Source of the DNA: Planktothrix tepida PCC 9214 | Lineage (GTDB): Bacteria > Cyanobacteriota > Cyanobacteriia > Cyanobacteriales > Microcoleaceae | DNA length: 64,000 nucleotides | Reading direction: 5' to 3' | Assembly: GCF_900009145.1 (NCBI RefSeq) | Contig: NZ_LN889813.1 | Span: 789,875 to 853,874, forward strand | Shown: positions 9,399-18,999 of the stretch, in pieces | Layout of the letters: the number at the start of each line of letters is the position of its first letter | Position numbering within the stretch: position 1 is the first letter of the stretch | The notes under the pieces: model-generated | Database searches by the model: none | What the model saw: the letters and a program-made list of their open reading frames with translations, nothing else | Told to the model about the DNA's origin: nothing | Position numbers and translations under genes: made by a program

Positions 9399-9518
9399 AT
9401 GACAGGGTTAGAATTGGCTATTTTTATTGTAGGGCCGTTAGTTTCGTTTTTATTTGCGATCGCATTAACACCCAACAAACCGGAGATCGTTTCTGATCAG
9501 GAACATTCTCATATTTAA
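9399..9518 (+). CDS. Putative 39-aa single-pass membrane protein
   Basis: A short ORF starts with ATG after AGGGAGACATT, a good ribosome-binding site 5-10 bp upstream. The product has one transmembrane helix (LELAIFIVGPLVSFLFAIAL, residues 4-23) and a charged 16-residue tail ending EHSHI. Size and design resemble the small subunits of photosystems, cytochrome b6f or NDH-1, but I could not match it to PsaI, PsaM, PsbM, PetM, PetN or Ycf12. It contains a HIP1 site. It lies 82 bp before the polysaccharide deacetylase start. Confidence 0.45.
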   Translation: MTGLELAIFIVGPLVSFLFAIALTPNKPEIVSDQEHSHI

Positions 9519-9600
9519 TCAAACTTTAGGAGAGTTTGCAGGAGTTAGAGGAAAAGTCTCCTAAACTAGAGTCAGATTATTTTGACGCTGAAAATTGATC

Positions 9601-10503
9601 ATGGGTTCCCCAAATTTTAAACGGTTTCCACAGATTCTACTGGGTGGTGTGAGTGGAATGTTTATTCTTAGCTTTTATTTTGGGCAAGTTGCTGTATCCT
9701 TGCCCCCTGTTGCGTTGTCAACTCAAAATCAGGTTCTTCCAACCGAGATTAATTCTTCTGAAGATGACATCGAAAAACCCCCTATTCCCCCTTTAGGAGA
9801 ACCAGACCCCTTTATCCCCAGACAACCTTTCCCCCCTCCCAATTTAAAAAAGCCTGAAAAACCTTATTATTCTTTAATTCCAGACCGCTATAAAGGCAAA
9901 ACGATTTATCAAGTTTCTCCTCGAAATCAAGAAAAAGTAATTGCCTTAACCTTTGATGATGGCCCTTGGTTAGAAACCTTAAAAGTTTTAGCGGTTTTAC
10001 AACAGTTTGATATTAAAGCCACATTTTTTATTTTAGGTCGCAATTTACTATTATACCCTGAAATTATGCAACAAGTGGTTCAAGCGGGTCATGCGGTTGG
10101 GAATCATACTTGGACACATTCTTATCCCAAAATGGAACCTTTGCGGGCAAAATCAGAAATTGAAAATACATCAGCCAAATTACAGTTAATGACAGGGTTA
10201 AAAACCCGGTTATTTCGTCCTCCTGGAGGCATTTTAGATAATGGAACGGCGGAGTATGCTCGCAGTAAAAACTATGCGATTATTATGTGGTCAATTGATA
10301 CGAAAGACTATCAACAAGCTTCGGCTGAAATTTTAGCAGATCGGGTTTTAAATCAAGCGCGTCCAGGGGATATTGTTTTAATGCACGATGGCGGTGGAAA
10401 TCGGTTTCAAACAATACAATCCTTAAAGATTATCATTCCTGAATTACAAAAACGAGGCTATCGGTTTGTCACGGTTCCTGAATTATTAGCCTTATCTGAA
10501 TAG
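9601..10503 (+). CDS. Polysaccharide deacetylase (NodB domain, CE4)
   Basis: An exported or membrane-anchored carbohydrate esterase. After an N-terminal hydrophobic segment (about residues 11-33) and a Pro-rich linker (59-88) comes a NodB domain of about 190 residues. Motif 1 is TFDDGP at 117-122, motif 2 is H169 and H173 (NHTWTHSYP), motif 3 is FRPPGG (205-210) and motif 5 is VLMHDG around H262. The Asp and two His bind the catalytic metal used to remove N-acetyl groups from glycans such as peptidoglycan or exopolysaccharide. The ATG at 9601 is preferred to a TTG at 9595. Confidence 0.9.
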   Translation: MGSPNFKRFPQILLGGVSGMFILSFYFGQVAVSLPPVALSTQNQVLPTEINSSEDDIEKPPIPPLGEPDPFIPRQPFPPPNLKKPEKPYYSLIPDRYKGKTIYQVSPRNQEKVIALTFDDGPWLETLKVLAVLQQFDIKATFFILGRNLLLYPEIMQQVVQAGHAVGNHTWTHSYPKMEPLRAKSEIENTSAKLQLMTGLKTRLFRPPGGILDNGTAEYARSKNYAIIMWSIDTKDYQQASAEILADRVLNQARPGDIVLMHDGGGNRFQTIQSLKIIIPELQKRGYRFVTVPELLALSE

Positions 10504-10740
10504 TAGGGTGTGTAAGCTAACTTCCACGAACTAGGTAATCATTGATGGAATTTAGCCAACGCACTCTAGTCTCATCATTTCTCCAACCTTTGACAGATGA
10601 ATTTTAGAGTTAAAACTCTTTAAACTAACAAAATGTTCAATGAATAAATTGAGTTTATACAGCCCCAAAACAAACAATTTTAAAGCTCAGATTGTTCATT
10701 CAAACTTTAATAGTCAATTCATCATCATTAGGAGAATAGC

Positions 10741-11838
10741 ATGGCATTAAACTATAACGATTTATCTAAAAAACGAGTTGCAATTTTAATTGAAAATGGA
10801 GTCGAAGATGCAGAGTTTCTAATTCCTTATAATGCCTTTAAAATGTCCGAGGCAGAAACCGTTGTTCTCGGTTCTCGGATGAATGAAAAATACAAAGGAA
10901 AACAAGGAAAAATGACTCATTTCGCTGATGGGACGACCACAGAAGCGCGTCCAGAAGACTTTGATGCTGTGATTATTCCGGGGGGAATGGCACCCGATAA
11001 AATGCGCTGTAACCCCAATACAGTTAAATTTGTGCAGGCGATGATGGAGCAAGGAAAATGGGTCGCTGCGGTTTGTCATGGGCCCCAGGTATTAATTGAA
11101 GGAGATTTATTACGCGGAAAAAATGCAACGGGGTTTGTATCTATTCGCAAAGATATGATGAATTCTGGGGCGATTTATTTGAATAAGCCTTTAGTTGTTG
11201 ATGGAAATTTAATTACCTCCCGTCAACCGGGAGATTTGGCTATTTTTACCACTGCTATTTTAAACCGATTAGGCTTAGGAAAACAGGCAGGTCTTCCTGA
11301 TGAAAATAATACTTTAGCAGAATGGTGGAAATTAGCCGATGCTTGGGGAGGTTCAACCAAAGGAGAAATTGCTAAAGCCTTAAATACAGCTTTAGCGGGG
11401 GAACACTATTCTTTAGAAGCCTTAGAACAGTATGCCGAAAAAGCAGATTATCTGAAATTAAAGTTAATGTTGAAGGATTTTATTTCCCTTAAACGGCGAC
11501 ATATTGATCAATTAGAAACTCGTTTGCAAGAGTTAGGAGAAAAACCGAGTTTACCGTCAGCAATGGCTGAACCCTATGCGAAGTTAAAAAGCTGGTTACA
11601 GTCTAGTGATGATATAGCGGTTACAAAACGAGCATTAGGGGATATTCAAACAGGGGTTGTTGATGTTTTTAATTTACGGGTTCAAACCACTGACCCGGTT
11701 TCAACGGCATTATTTACTGAAATTGAACAACATTTAGCTGAACAAGAACAACAATTAGTCGAACTTTATCAAACCATGTTAGGGTCAAAATCTCCTGAAC
11801 CTGCGACACCTTCTACGGGTGCTGCTATTAGTATGTAA
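10741..11838 (+). CDS. DJ-1/PfpI-domain protein fused to a helical C-terminal domain
   Basis: Residues 10-180 are a DJ-1/PfpI (YhbO/PH1704-like) domain. The nucleophile is C112 followed by H113 in AAVCHGPQVLIE and the conserved acid is E18 (LIENG). Members act as glyoxalases, deglycases or stress proteins. Residues 195-350 form a separate helix-rich, Glu/Leu/Lys-rich domain (EHYSLEALEQYAEKADYLKL onward) that looks like a four-helix ferritin-like bundle, although I cannot see a convincing diiron EXXH pair. Normal YhbO-type proteins are about 170-190 aa, so the second half is an addition. The start has AGGAGAATAGC immediately upstream. The gene stands alone between two intergenic regions of about 240 and 400 bp. 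Confidence 0.82.
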   Translation: MALNYNDLSKKRVAILIENGVEDAEFLIPYNAFKMSEAETVVLGSRMNEKYKGKQGKMTHFADGTTTEARPEDFDAVIIPGGMAPDKMRCNPNTVKFVQAMMEQGKWVAAVCHGPQVLIEGDLLRGKNATGFVSIRKDMMNSGAIYLNKPLVVDGNLITSRQPGDLAIFTTAILNRLGLGKQAGLPDENNTLAEWWKLADAWGGSTKGEIAKALNTALAGEHYSLEALEQYAEKADYLKLKLMLKDFISLKRRHIDQLETRLQELGEKPSLPSAMAEPYAKLKSWLQSSDDIAVTKRALGDIQTGVVDVFNLRVQTTDPVSTALFTEIEQHLAEQEQQLVELYQTMLGSKSPEPATPSTGAAISM

Positions 11839-11881
11839 GTTGTTTGAATTCAAGGCTTTAGCCCAACAATAAATTTTTTTG

Positions 11882-11917
11882 AGCGATCGCTTCTTGATTT
11901 AAAGAGGGGCGATCGCT
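11882..11917 (+). terminator. HIP1 stem-loop, possible terminator of the DJ-1 gene
   Basis: AGCGATCGC and GCGATCGCT can pair as a 9-bp stem with an 18-nt loop, followed by ATTTTAT. The stem is GC rich and lies 44 bp after the stop codon, so a rho-independent role is plausible although the T tract is short. Confidence 0.45.
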
Positions 11918-11967
11918 ATTTTATCGCGTAAATCTAAATGAATCTATAGATGATCTCTAAATACCCC

Positions 11968-11995
11968 GTAGAGACGCGCCATGGCGCGTCTCTAC
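11968..11995. repeat. Perfect 28-bp palindrome (GTAGAGACGCGCC half-site)
   Basis: GTAGAGACGCGCC is followed immediately by its inverted complement, with CATG at the centre. Relatives with the same length occur at 24077-24104, 27840-27867 and 42380-42407, and a longer-loop relative at 57516-57569. Confidence 0.8.
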
Positions 11996-12008
11996 ACAAT
12001 ACGGATGC

Positions 12009-12180
12009 GTAGCAAGTATTTAAAGATTTCATATAAGTTTAAATCAATTGTACAACTGTTTTGATTCCAAAATTATCGTAGGGGCGAGGTAGGACACAAG
12101 CCCCTACCTAGAAATCACAGTATTTTTGGGGATTAATAATTAGGCTGACTATTTTATAAAATTGATTTAGACTTGCTATA
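12009..12180. mobile_element. Possible decayed MITE related to the element at 28585-28801
   Basis: The right end TTTAGACTTGCTATA is identical to that of the better-preserved element at 28585-28801, and GGATTAATAAT occurs about 40 bp before it in both. A degenerate left end, TAGCAAGTATTTAAA, is at about 12010. No transposase is present. Confidence 0.4.
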
Positions 12181-12234
12181 TAGCGGTTTCCTATTCTATC
12201 TCCTAAACAGCCAAATCTTTTAATTGAATGGAAT

Positions 12235-12738
12235 ATGATATGTCATTTTATGATTGGGGTTCCGGGTTCAGGAAAGTCAACGATTGCTCAACAACTTGCG
12301 GAAATTACGCAGGGTGTGATTATTTCTACAGATCGAATTCGAGAACAGCTTTATGGGGAGGAAATTATTCAGGGAAATTGGTCAGAAATCGAAGCAGAAG
12401 TTTTAAAACAAATGGAAGCAGCAATCACTTCTTCTCAACCGATTATTTATGATGCGACTAATGCTTATCCTCAGTGGCGACTCGAACTATTAGAAAAAAT
12501 TGCTTTAATTTCTCCTGAAATCTCTCGGTCTTGGGTGGCTTGGGTATTAGAAACCCCGATAGAAATTTGCAAACAATGGAATCAAAATCGCCAGCGCCAC
12601 GTTCCTGAATCTGTTATTGAAGAAATGGGAAAAGCGATCGCCAATTTTCCTCCCACTTTATCAGAAGGATTTATTACCATTTATCCTGTAAAACCTGGAT
12701 ATCTCGATTTAAAAATTCTACTAATCACTAACTATTAA
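12235..12738 (+). CDS. AAA-family P-loop kinase (polynucleotide-kinase-like)
   Basis: A 167-aa single-domain P-loop protein with Walker A GVPGSGKST at residues 8-16 right after the first strand, a DRIREQLYG segment and a YDATNAYPQWR segment typical of the kinase domains of T4 polynucleotide-kinase-like and zeta-toxin-like families. It probably transfers phosphate from ATP to a small or nucleic-acid 5'-OH substrate, but the substrate cannot be read. Met6 is an alternative start. No antitoxin-like neighbour is visible, so a toxin role has no contextual support. It is convergent with the TamB gene. Confidence 0.72.
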   Translation: MICHFMIGVPGSGKSTIAQQLAEITQGVIISTDRIREQLYGEEIIQGNWSEIEAEVLKQMEAAITSSQPIIYDATNAYPQWRLELLEKIALISPEISRSWVAWVLETPIEICKQWNQNRQRHVPESVIEEMGKAIANFPPTLSEGFITIYPVKPGYLDLKILLITNY

Positions 12739-12753
12739 CAGTCAACAATTAAC

Positions 12754-15700
12754 TTAAAATCGCGTTTCATACTCAAACCGAATTTCACTTTCATTACCGA
12801 AATTTGTAGCTCCGCGTAACAATAAATTATCATTCAGACGATAATTAATATTAAATAGAAAAGGTTGATGAGCCGCTAAGACACGACTTAAAGACACATA
12901 GGTATTATTGGTTACATCTAAACCCACTTCAATTCCCACCCCTAATGCTGAAGCTCTTCCACTCGAACCTCGTTCAGCAACCCGTGAGGGATAAATTCTA
13001 AATTCCGTTAATCCCGTTGCATTAATAATATCCTGCTGTAGCTTACCAAATAATCCCGCGCTGGCAATATTTGCTAATACTAATGTACTATCATCTTGAA
13101 TGCCTTGAATCACACTTCCACCCAATAAAGCGACTAATTCATTTTGAGAACGAGGCGGAGAACTTTGTAACTTAATAATATCATTAATTTCCGATGCCGG
13201 GCCGCGCACAAGGGCAACAATACGAATCGTTCGCACAGTTCCAAACCGAGACGGACTTAAGGCTTCCGTTTGTTCAGCCGGGAATGCAGAGGGAGGAGAA
13301 ACAAACCGCACCGCTTCAGGAACACGGGTGACTAAGCGAACGTTTAAAATGGGGTCGAGTCCCTCAGAAGGAACAAAGATGGCTTGTTGAGGATAGCCTC
13401 GATCTAATCGTAATTGACTGGTATAAAGATTCACTTGTCCTCCCGTTAAGTCAATGGTTCCTTGAGGACGAATATCATTAATACTCGCTAAACTTCCATT
13501 CAATTGAATTGTTCCTTTGGCAGTAAAATTAATTAAAGGAGCATCTAAAATTGGGGGCGTCATGACTTGAATATTATCGGCTAATGTAAGTTTTAATCCA
13601 TTTAAACTGACATTCACCGGTGATTGAGAATTTGTTTCTGGGGTATCGGTTGGTAAGGTGGCGGTTTCTTGAGACGGTAAAATCACTCTTCCCTTACTTA
13701 ATACGACTTCTCCGCCTAATTTGGGTTTTAAAGCTGTTCCTGTAATTGTGATAGCACCGGAAGCATTTCCTTTATAGAGATCGGGTAAATTTAGGGTTAA
13801 TTGATCTAAGCTTAATTGTAGAGGAGTTTGCAGATCGGGATCAGTTTCAGCCAAGGGAGAAGACACGGGTAAAACGCCACTTAAGAGGATATTTCCTGTT
13901 CCTTTATCTCCTTGTAATTCCCCTTTAATTTCTTTAACCTGAATGCGATCGCCTGTAAATAAAGCCGTTCCACTTAATCCTACAATAGACTGTTCTAAAC
14001 TGCGGGCGGTTAAGACTGCATCTTGAATTTTAAATAACCCTTCCGGTTTGAGATTGAGTTTAATTCCTCCTGTTTCTGGTTGTTGCAAACTGCCACTAAT
14101 TCTTAATTGGACTAACCCCTTTCCTTCTTGCCAATTTAACTCAGGATTCAGTAAATTAATCACCGCTAACCCTTCATCTTTAATATCCACTCGCACATCC
14201 ACTAAATCGCTTTCTGGAGTGACTTTAGCAAAGGGTAATTTAAAGGGGAGAGTTCCTTTAAAAGCAATAGGATCAACTTCAGTAACTAATAAGCTACCTC
14301 CAAATCTTAAGCGAGCATTATTATAACTAAAACTGCTTTGAGCTTCTTGAACCGGATCACCATTGACTGTTGCTTCTAATAAAGTTAATTCTCCCGATGC
14401 TTGGGGATTATCTAAAGTTCCCCCAACACTCGCCCGCACATTTAATTGTCCGGTTAAATCAACATTCGGTAAATCGACAATTTTTTCAATTTCTTCTAAG
14501 CGGATATTTTTAACTCGTAATTGACCAGAGGGTTGTTGATTGGCTAAATTTAATTGTCCGCGAAAATCATATAATGTTGCACCCGAACGCAGTTGTATAG
14601 GTTCAACTCGTAAAACATTATCAGCGAAATTAGCGTCTAATAGAAACTGATCAGCCCTATATTTTCCATAGTTCCAATCTTCACCTTTAACCGTTGCAGT
14701 CGCTTGAATTCCTGATTGAATTGAACCTTGAAAAGCAATTTCTCCGGTAAATTTTCCTTGTAAATCTTGTAAGGGAGGTAAAGGTTCCTTCGCGGCTTCT
14801 TCAATTGATTGTTGTAAGATGGCTTGAATTTCTGCAAATCGTCGTAATTGTTGCAATAATGTGGGATTTCCTGGTAAACCGACGGGTACTGGGGCGACTT
14901 CTGTAGCTGTTGCATAGTCAGGGGGTTTTAATCCTCTGGCTAAATCTTCTAAATTAAAGATTTTTAAGGCGGTTAAGACATCTTGTAAACTACCTTGGGG
15001 GATTTTAATGGTTCCTTCAAATTGATTGGATACAGTTGATAAATTTTGGGTATTGGGTGCGGAAAGACTGGCTAAAATTTCAGAAACCTGGGCTTTAGTA
15101 TTAATTAAAACTTGAGTGATTCCCTTCTTCAGTTCAGCATCCGTTAAGGTTACAATTCCATTTTGATAATTAAAATTTCCTTTAAAGGAATCCGCTTGAA
15201 TATATCCTAAAGCGGGTTCTTGAACAATAATATTTCCCGTTGCAGCAATTTGATTCAGGTTAAAACTGGCTAAATTAGAAACTGTAACTTGTCCCGATGC
15301 TATCCCTTTTAACAGTCCAATATCGAATTGGGCTAAAGGAGAAAAACTTAAAGTTTGTAGGGGAAATTGTTCTAAACTAATGTTTAAATTATTGCCTTGG
15401 GATTGTCCGACTAATAAGCTTTTATCCCGTTGAACTAAGAATGAAATCGGTAAGTATTTATCATCTAAAACCAGTTCTATTTTATCCTGTTCTCCTGCTA
15501 AAGCAACATTTACCTGCTGACCGGGACTAATATTAACGGTTCCTGCTAAAAGGGGATCAAAAGTGACATCCCGCAGGGCAAAATTATTTAATCTTAAATC
15601 TCCGTTTAAATTTAAGGCGGAAAGGGTTCCGGTTAACTTCCCATTAAAATTAACAATTCCCGCCACTAAAGGGCTATCTCCGGTTGTAACTTCTGGGGGT

Positions 15701-18700
15701 AAAATTGCTAAAATATTTTGAGCTAAGGGAGATTGTAAATCAAAATTATTGACCCGAACATTTAAGTTTAAATTTGAGAGTTGGAGAATACCATTTCCTT
15801 GAAATTCAACCCCAACAAACCCATCGGTTGAAAATCCTGGGGTTTCTGCTTTTTGAATATTAATTTGTTGACCATTCCAACTCGCAATGGCATCAAAGGG
15901 TTGTTTAATAATCGGTAATTCTGTTAGTTGTAATTGGCCTAAAGCTTGGATCGTTTTAGGATTAATAGAGGCTAGATTTCCTTGTCCCAAGATTTCAGTA
16001 TTTAATAATCCTCGTAATAAAGGCATATTTTCTGCTTGGTCTAGCAGTCCATTTTGACGTAAATTAGCCATGAGTTCCGGGATTTGAGATTCGACTAACC
16101 GAGAGAACCGACTAAGGGCAATTTCATCTCCTTTAAAACCTGCTTTCCATTGTCCTTGTTGGGTTTCTCCAGTTGCTAAAACGAAGCCTCCTCCTTGACC
16201 TAAATTAACTTGTCCATCCAGACTTGCTATTAAGTTATTGGGTGAAAAATTGGTTAAATTTCCGCGAAAGTTAGCTGAACCTTGGAGAAATCCTCCTTGT
16301 AAATTTAAAGCGTTAATTTCAGCGACTAAACTGGGTTGTAAATTGGCTAAGGGTAATCCTAAATTAATTAAAGGTTGTAGAGGAATTTGATTGGTAATGA
16401 CTTGAGCTATTAACTGATTATTTTGTAATTGTCCTTCTGCATTAATCGTACCGCCAAAATTACCTAAATTAACTTGTCCTGATGCGTTAGCAATTAGCGT
16501 ATTTAGGTTTAAGTTATCTAAATTTCCGGTAATATTTCCCCCCCCAGTTAAACGACTATTCCGCAGGTCAATTGTTTGAATTTGAGTTTTAACATTATTG
16601 GGTAAATTAGCAAGGGGTAAGCCTAAATTAATCCAAGGATTTAATTGAATATCTCTGGCGTTAAATTCGCCTTTAAACTGTCCTTGATTGATTTGGCTAT
16701 TGGCGGTAATGATTCCCCCTAAATTTCCTAAATTAATTATTGTTTTTGCGTTTCCCGTGAGGCTATTCGGGGTAAAATTTTCTATATTTCCGTTGAGAGA
16801 ACCTGCAATTTGTAAAGTTCCTTGGCTGAAATCTAAGTTTTGCAGTTGTGCGGTTGTGGTCTGGGGTAAATTTGCTAAGGGTAATCCAATATTAATTAAT
16901 CGAGGTAAGGCTAAATTATCGCTGGAAAATTCCGTTTTAAATAGTCCGTTTTGCAGTTGAGCGATCGCATTAATCGTGCTATCCCGAAAATTAAGTTGAA
17001 TTTGACTATCTGCAATTAAAGTATTTAAAGAAAATCCCTTTAAATTTCCTGATAATTTTGCAGCGAGATTCAAACGACCATCAGTTAAATCAACCGATTG
17101 AATTTGTTGTTTTGTCGCATTGGGTAGGGAGGCAAATAATAAGCCTAAATCTACTAAAGGCGTGATTGCAATTTGATTCCCTAAAATTTCAGCGTTCCAA
17201 ATATCATTATTATTTTTTTGAGCAATCAGATTCAGATTACCGTTAGCAATTTCAACTTGTACTTTCGCCGTTGTTCCTGCAAATTGAGCTTGACCCAACA
17301 TCGGATAGGTCACCGAGGGTAAGCTAAATTTAGCCTCACCTTTTAAGTTGTCTAAATTTCCAGAAACTTGAGCATTTGCGGATAAATTACCAATTCTAAA
17401 ACTTGGTAAAAGTCCATAGGATTGAGCGATCGCATCCCCTGGAATATTATCTACAGTAAAATCTAACTTAACCGTCGGATTAAATTCGACTTTTCGGGTT
17501 GTAATTTCAGGCTTTGGAGGTAAGGTTGGGAGCGATTGATTCGGAGTGGGTTTTTGTTGACGGATAATGACTTTATCACCGGGTTTAAGCAGTTCCGGTT
17601 GGGTTCCTAATAATGCCGTTAATCCGTTTAATTGAACTTCTCCATTTCCCTTAACGGAACCGCCAACGGATGGTTGAATTAATAAATTTTGAATACCAAT
17701 AACCGGATCGGCTAAAATTTTAAAATTGGGATCAAATTTGGCTAATAGATTAAAATCGGTTTGAATTGTATCAAAATAAATTCGATCAACTAACGTTTTT
17801 TGAGTAGTAGCAATCGTTCCTGAAATTTGAGGGGTTTGTAAATAGCCTTTTAAGTTGACATCAGCTTTTAATTCTCCCGTAATCGGAAACGGTAATTTCA
17901 GAGGTTCTCCTTGAATTCTTTCTACAGTTTTTAACAGCGTTGAAATTTGAACAGGTTTTAAATTAGCTGCTAAATTAACTTGAGTTTTAGCCAATTCTAA
18001 ATTAGGATTTGTTAAAACAGATCCCTTCAGATTGAGAGCTAAATCCCCCATTGTTGTATTAAACTGATCAATAATCAGTTGAGTTCCCGCAAATCGCAAT
18101 TTAGCTTGACTTAAATTAACCGTATCGGGAAGATTTTCAACCCCAACTTTAATTTGATCTAAATTTAACGTTCCTCGAACATCTAGGGGTTTATAATTCT
18201 CTAATTTAACGCTTAAATTTGTATTTAATTTCCCTTGTTTGACGGACACACCCGGAGTAGAAACAAACCAGGCGATTAAGGGTAAATCTATACGATTGGC
18301 TTGAATTTGGGCATTTACTCTGCCTGGTTCTAGTAAGGCATCTCCCTTAATTGCAAAGGTTCCCGTATCCCCAATTGTTCCAGCTAAATCTGCTTGAATT
18401 CGAGCATTATCTTCGCTTAAGTTAGCTCTAACTTGATCAACCCCAATTTTAATTGGTTTTTGCGTTTTAGTTCCTTGGGAATTAGCTTTCAAAATCTCAT
18501 AAGGCATTAAATTAATTTGAGCCTTTTCAATGCCAATGGTTCTAAAAACTAAAGTAATGGCAGGATTCGGATCTAAATTTAGCTTTGTATTTAGCCAATT
18601 TCCTGATGCGTCTTCTTCGATATAAATATTAGGTTTAACTAATGTAATATCCAGTTGAACTTTGGGTTTATATAAGGATAAAAGGGAAAAATTAACTTCT

Positions 18701-18999
18701 ACGGCTTCCGCTACAGCTTTATCAGTATCTGTTGCGGTAGGGGGAATAGATGAGTGACCAAAACGAATACTATTAAGGGTAAATCCTTCAACGGGGCCGA
18801 CATTAACAGGCCGTTGTATAATAGTTTCTAAGGTACTGCCAATAATGGGTGCTAACCGATATCGAATAAACCAGGCGGCTGTTGTTCCCACTGTTAAGAG
18901 GGTGATTCCGCATCCGACACCCCCCCAAACCAGGATGCGCCTTAACCGTTGTCGGGGATGTAAAATTGGTTCAGAATTAGGATTAGGAGAATGAGTCAT
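12754..18999 (-). CDS. tamB: TamB-like translocation/assembly protein (DUF490), very large
   Basis: This 2081-aa protein has an N-terminal membrane anchor (about residues 22-45, GGVGCGITLLTVGTTAAWFI) followed by a continuous beta-rich AsmA/TamB body and the C-terminal TamB domain (about 1650-2081), which ends in the strand-like RLNDNLLLRGATNFGNESEIRFEYETRF pattern shown here only in part: NYRLNDNLLLRGATNF. TamB-type proteins span the periplasm as hydrophobic grooves and serve outer-membrane protein assembly or lipid transfer with an Omp85 partner. Between about residues 600 and 1000 a unit of 87-90 residues repeats at least four times, each with a LGLPLANLP-like motif. Length is well above E. 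coli TamB (about 1260 aa) but usual for cyanobacteria. No Omp85 gene is adjacent. Confidence 0.9.
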   Translation of the reverse strand: MTHSPNPNSEPILHPRQRLRRILVWGGVGCGITLLTVGTTAAWFIRYRLAPIIGSTLETIIQRPVNVGPVEGFTLNSIRFGHSSIPPTATDTDKAVAEAVEVNFSLLSLYKPKVQLDITLVKPNIYIEEDASGNWLNTKLNLDPNPAITLVFRTIGIEKAQINLMPYEILKANSQGTKTQKPIKIGVDQVRANLSEDNARIQADLAGTIGDTGTFAIKGDALLEPGRVNAQIQANRIDLPLIAWFVSTPGVSVKQGKLNTNLSVKLENYKPLDVRGTLNLDQIKVGVENLPDTVNLSQAKLRFAGTQLIIDQFNTTMGDLALNLKGSVLTNPNLELAKTQVNLAANLKPVQISTLLKTVERIQGEPLKLPFPITGELKADVNLKGYLQTPQISGTIATTQKTLVDRIYFDTIQTDFNLLAKFDPNFKILADPVIGIQNLLIQPSVGGSVKGNGEVQLNGLTALLGTQPELLKPGDKVIIRQQKPTPNQSLPTLPPKPEITTRKVEFNPTVKLDFTVDNIPGDAIAQSYGLLPSFRIGNLSANAQVSGNLDNLKGEAKFSLPSVTYPMLGQAQFAGTTAKVQVEIANGNLNLIAQKNNNDIWNAEILGNQIAITPLVDLGLLFASLPNATKQQIQSVDLTDGRLNLAAKLSGNLKGFSLNTLIADSQIQLNFRDSTINAIAQLQNGLFKTEFSSDNLALPRLINIGLPLANLPQTTTAQLQNLDFSQGTLQIAGSLNGNIENFTPNSLTGNAKTIINLGNLGGIITANSQINQGQFKGEFNARDIQLNPWINLGLPLANLPNNVKTQIQTIDLRNSRLTGGGNITGNLDNLNLNTLIANASGQVNLGNFGGTINAEGQLQNNQLIAQVITNQIPLQPLINLGLPLANLQPSLVAEINALNLQGGFLQGSANFRGNLTNFSPNNLIASLDGQVNLGQGGGFVLATGETQQGQWKAGFKGDEIALSRFSRLVESQIPELMANLRQNGLLDQAENMPLLRGLLNTEILGQGNLASINPKTIQALGQLQLTELPIIKQPFDAIASWNGQQINIQKAETPGFSTDGFVGVEFQGNGILQLSNLNLNVRVNNFDLQSPLAQNILAILPPEVTTGDSPLVAGIVNFNGKLTGTLSALNLNGDLRLNNFALRDVTFDPLLAGTVNISPGQQVNVALAGEQDKIELVLDDKYLPISFLVQRDKSLLVGQSQGNNLNISLEQFPLQTLSFSPLAQFDIGLLKGIASGQVTVSNLASFNLNQIAATGNIIVQEPALGYIQADSFKGNFNYQNGIVTLTDAELKKGITQVLINTKAQVSEILASLSAPNTQNLSTVSNQFEGTIKIPQGSLQDVLTALKIFNLEDLARGLKPPDYATATEVAPVPVGLPGNPTLLQQLRRFAEIQAILQQSIEEAAKEPLPPLQDLQGKFTGEIAFQGSIQSGIQATATVKGEDWNYGKYRADQFLLDANFADNVLRVEPIQLRSGATLYDFRGQLNLANQQPSGQLRVKNIRLEEIEKIVDLPNVDLTGQLNVRASVGGTLDNPQASGELTLLEATVNGDPVQEAQSSFSYNNARLRFGGSLLVTEVDPIAFKGTLPFKLPFAKVTPESDLVDVRVDIKDEGLAVINLLNPELNWQEGKGLVQLRISGSLQQPETGGIKLNLKPEGLFKIQDAVLTARSLEQSIVGLSGTALFTGDRIQVKEIKGELQGDKGTGNILLSGVLPVSSPLAETDPDLQTPLQLSLDQLTLNLPDLYKGNASGAITITGTALKPKLGGEVVLSKGRVILPSQETATLPTDTPETNSQSPVNVSLNGLKLTLADNIQVMTPPILDAPLINFTAKGTIQLNGSLASINDIRPQGTIDLTGGQVNLYTSQLRLDRGYPQQAIFVPSEGLDPILNVRLVTRVPEAVRFVSPPSAFPAEQTEALSPSRFGTVRTIRIVALVRGPASEINDIIKLQSSPPRSQNELVALLGGSVIQGIQDDSTLVLANIASAGLFGKLQQDIINATGLTEFRIYPSRVAERGSSGRASALGVGIEVGLDVTNNTYVSLSRVLAAHQPFLFNINYRLNDNLLLRGATNFGNESEIRFEYETRF

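Larger units (their letters stand above)
11839..12234. other. 396-bp intergenic region made of repeats
   Basis: No gene is seen. It holds a HIP1 stem-loop (11882-11917), a perfect 28-bp palindrome (11968-11995), an 8-bp inverted repeat GTAGGGGC/GCCCCTAC (12078-12107) and a TTTAGACTTGCTATA end shared with the MITE-like element at 28585-28801. Confidence 0.6.
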
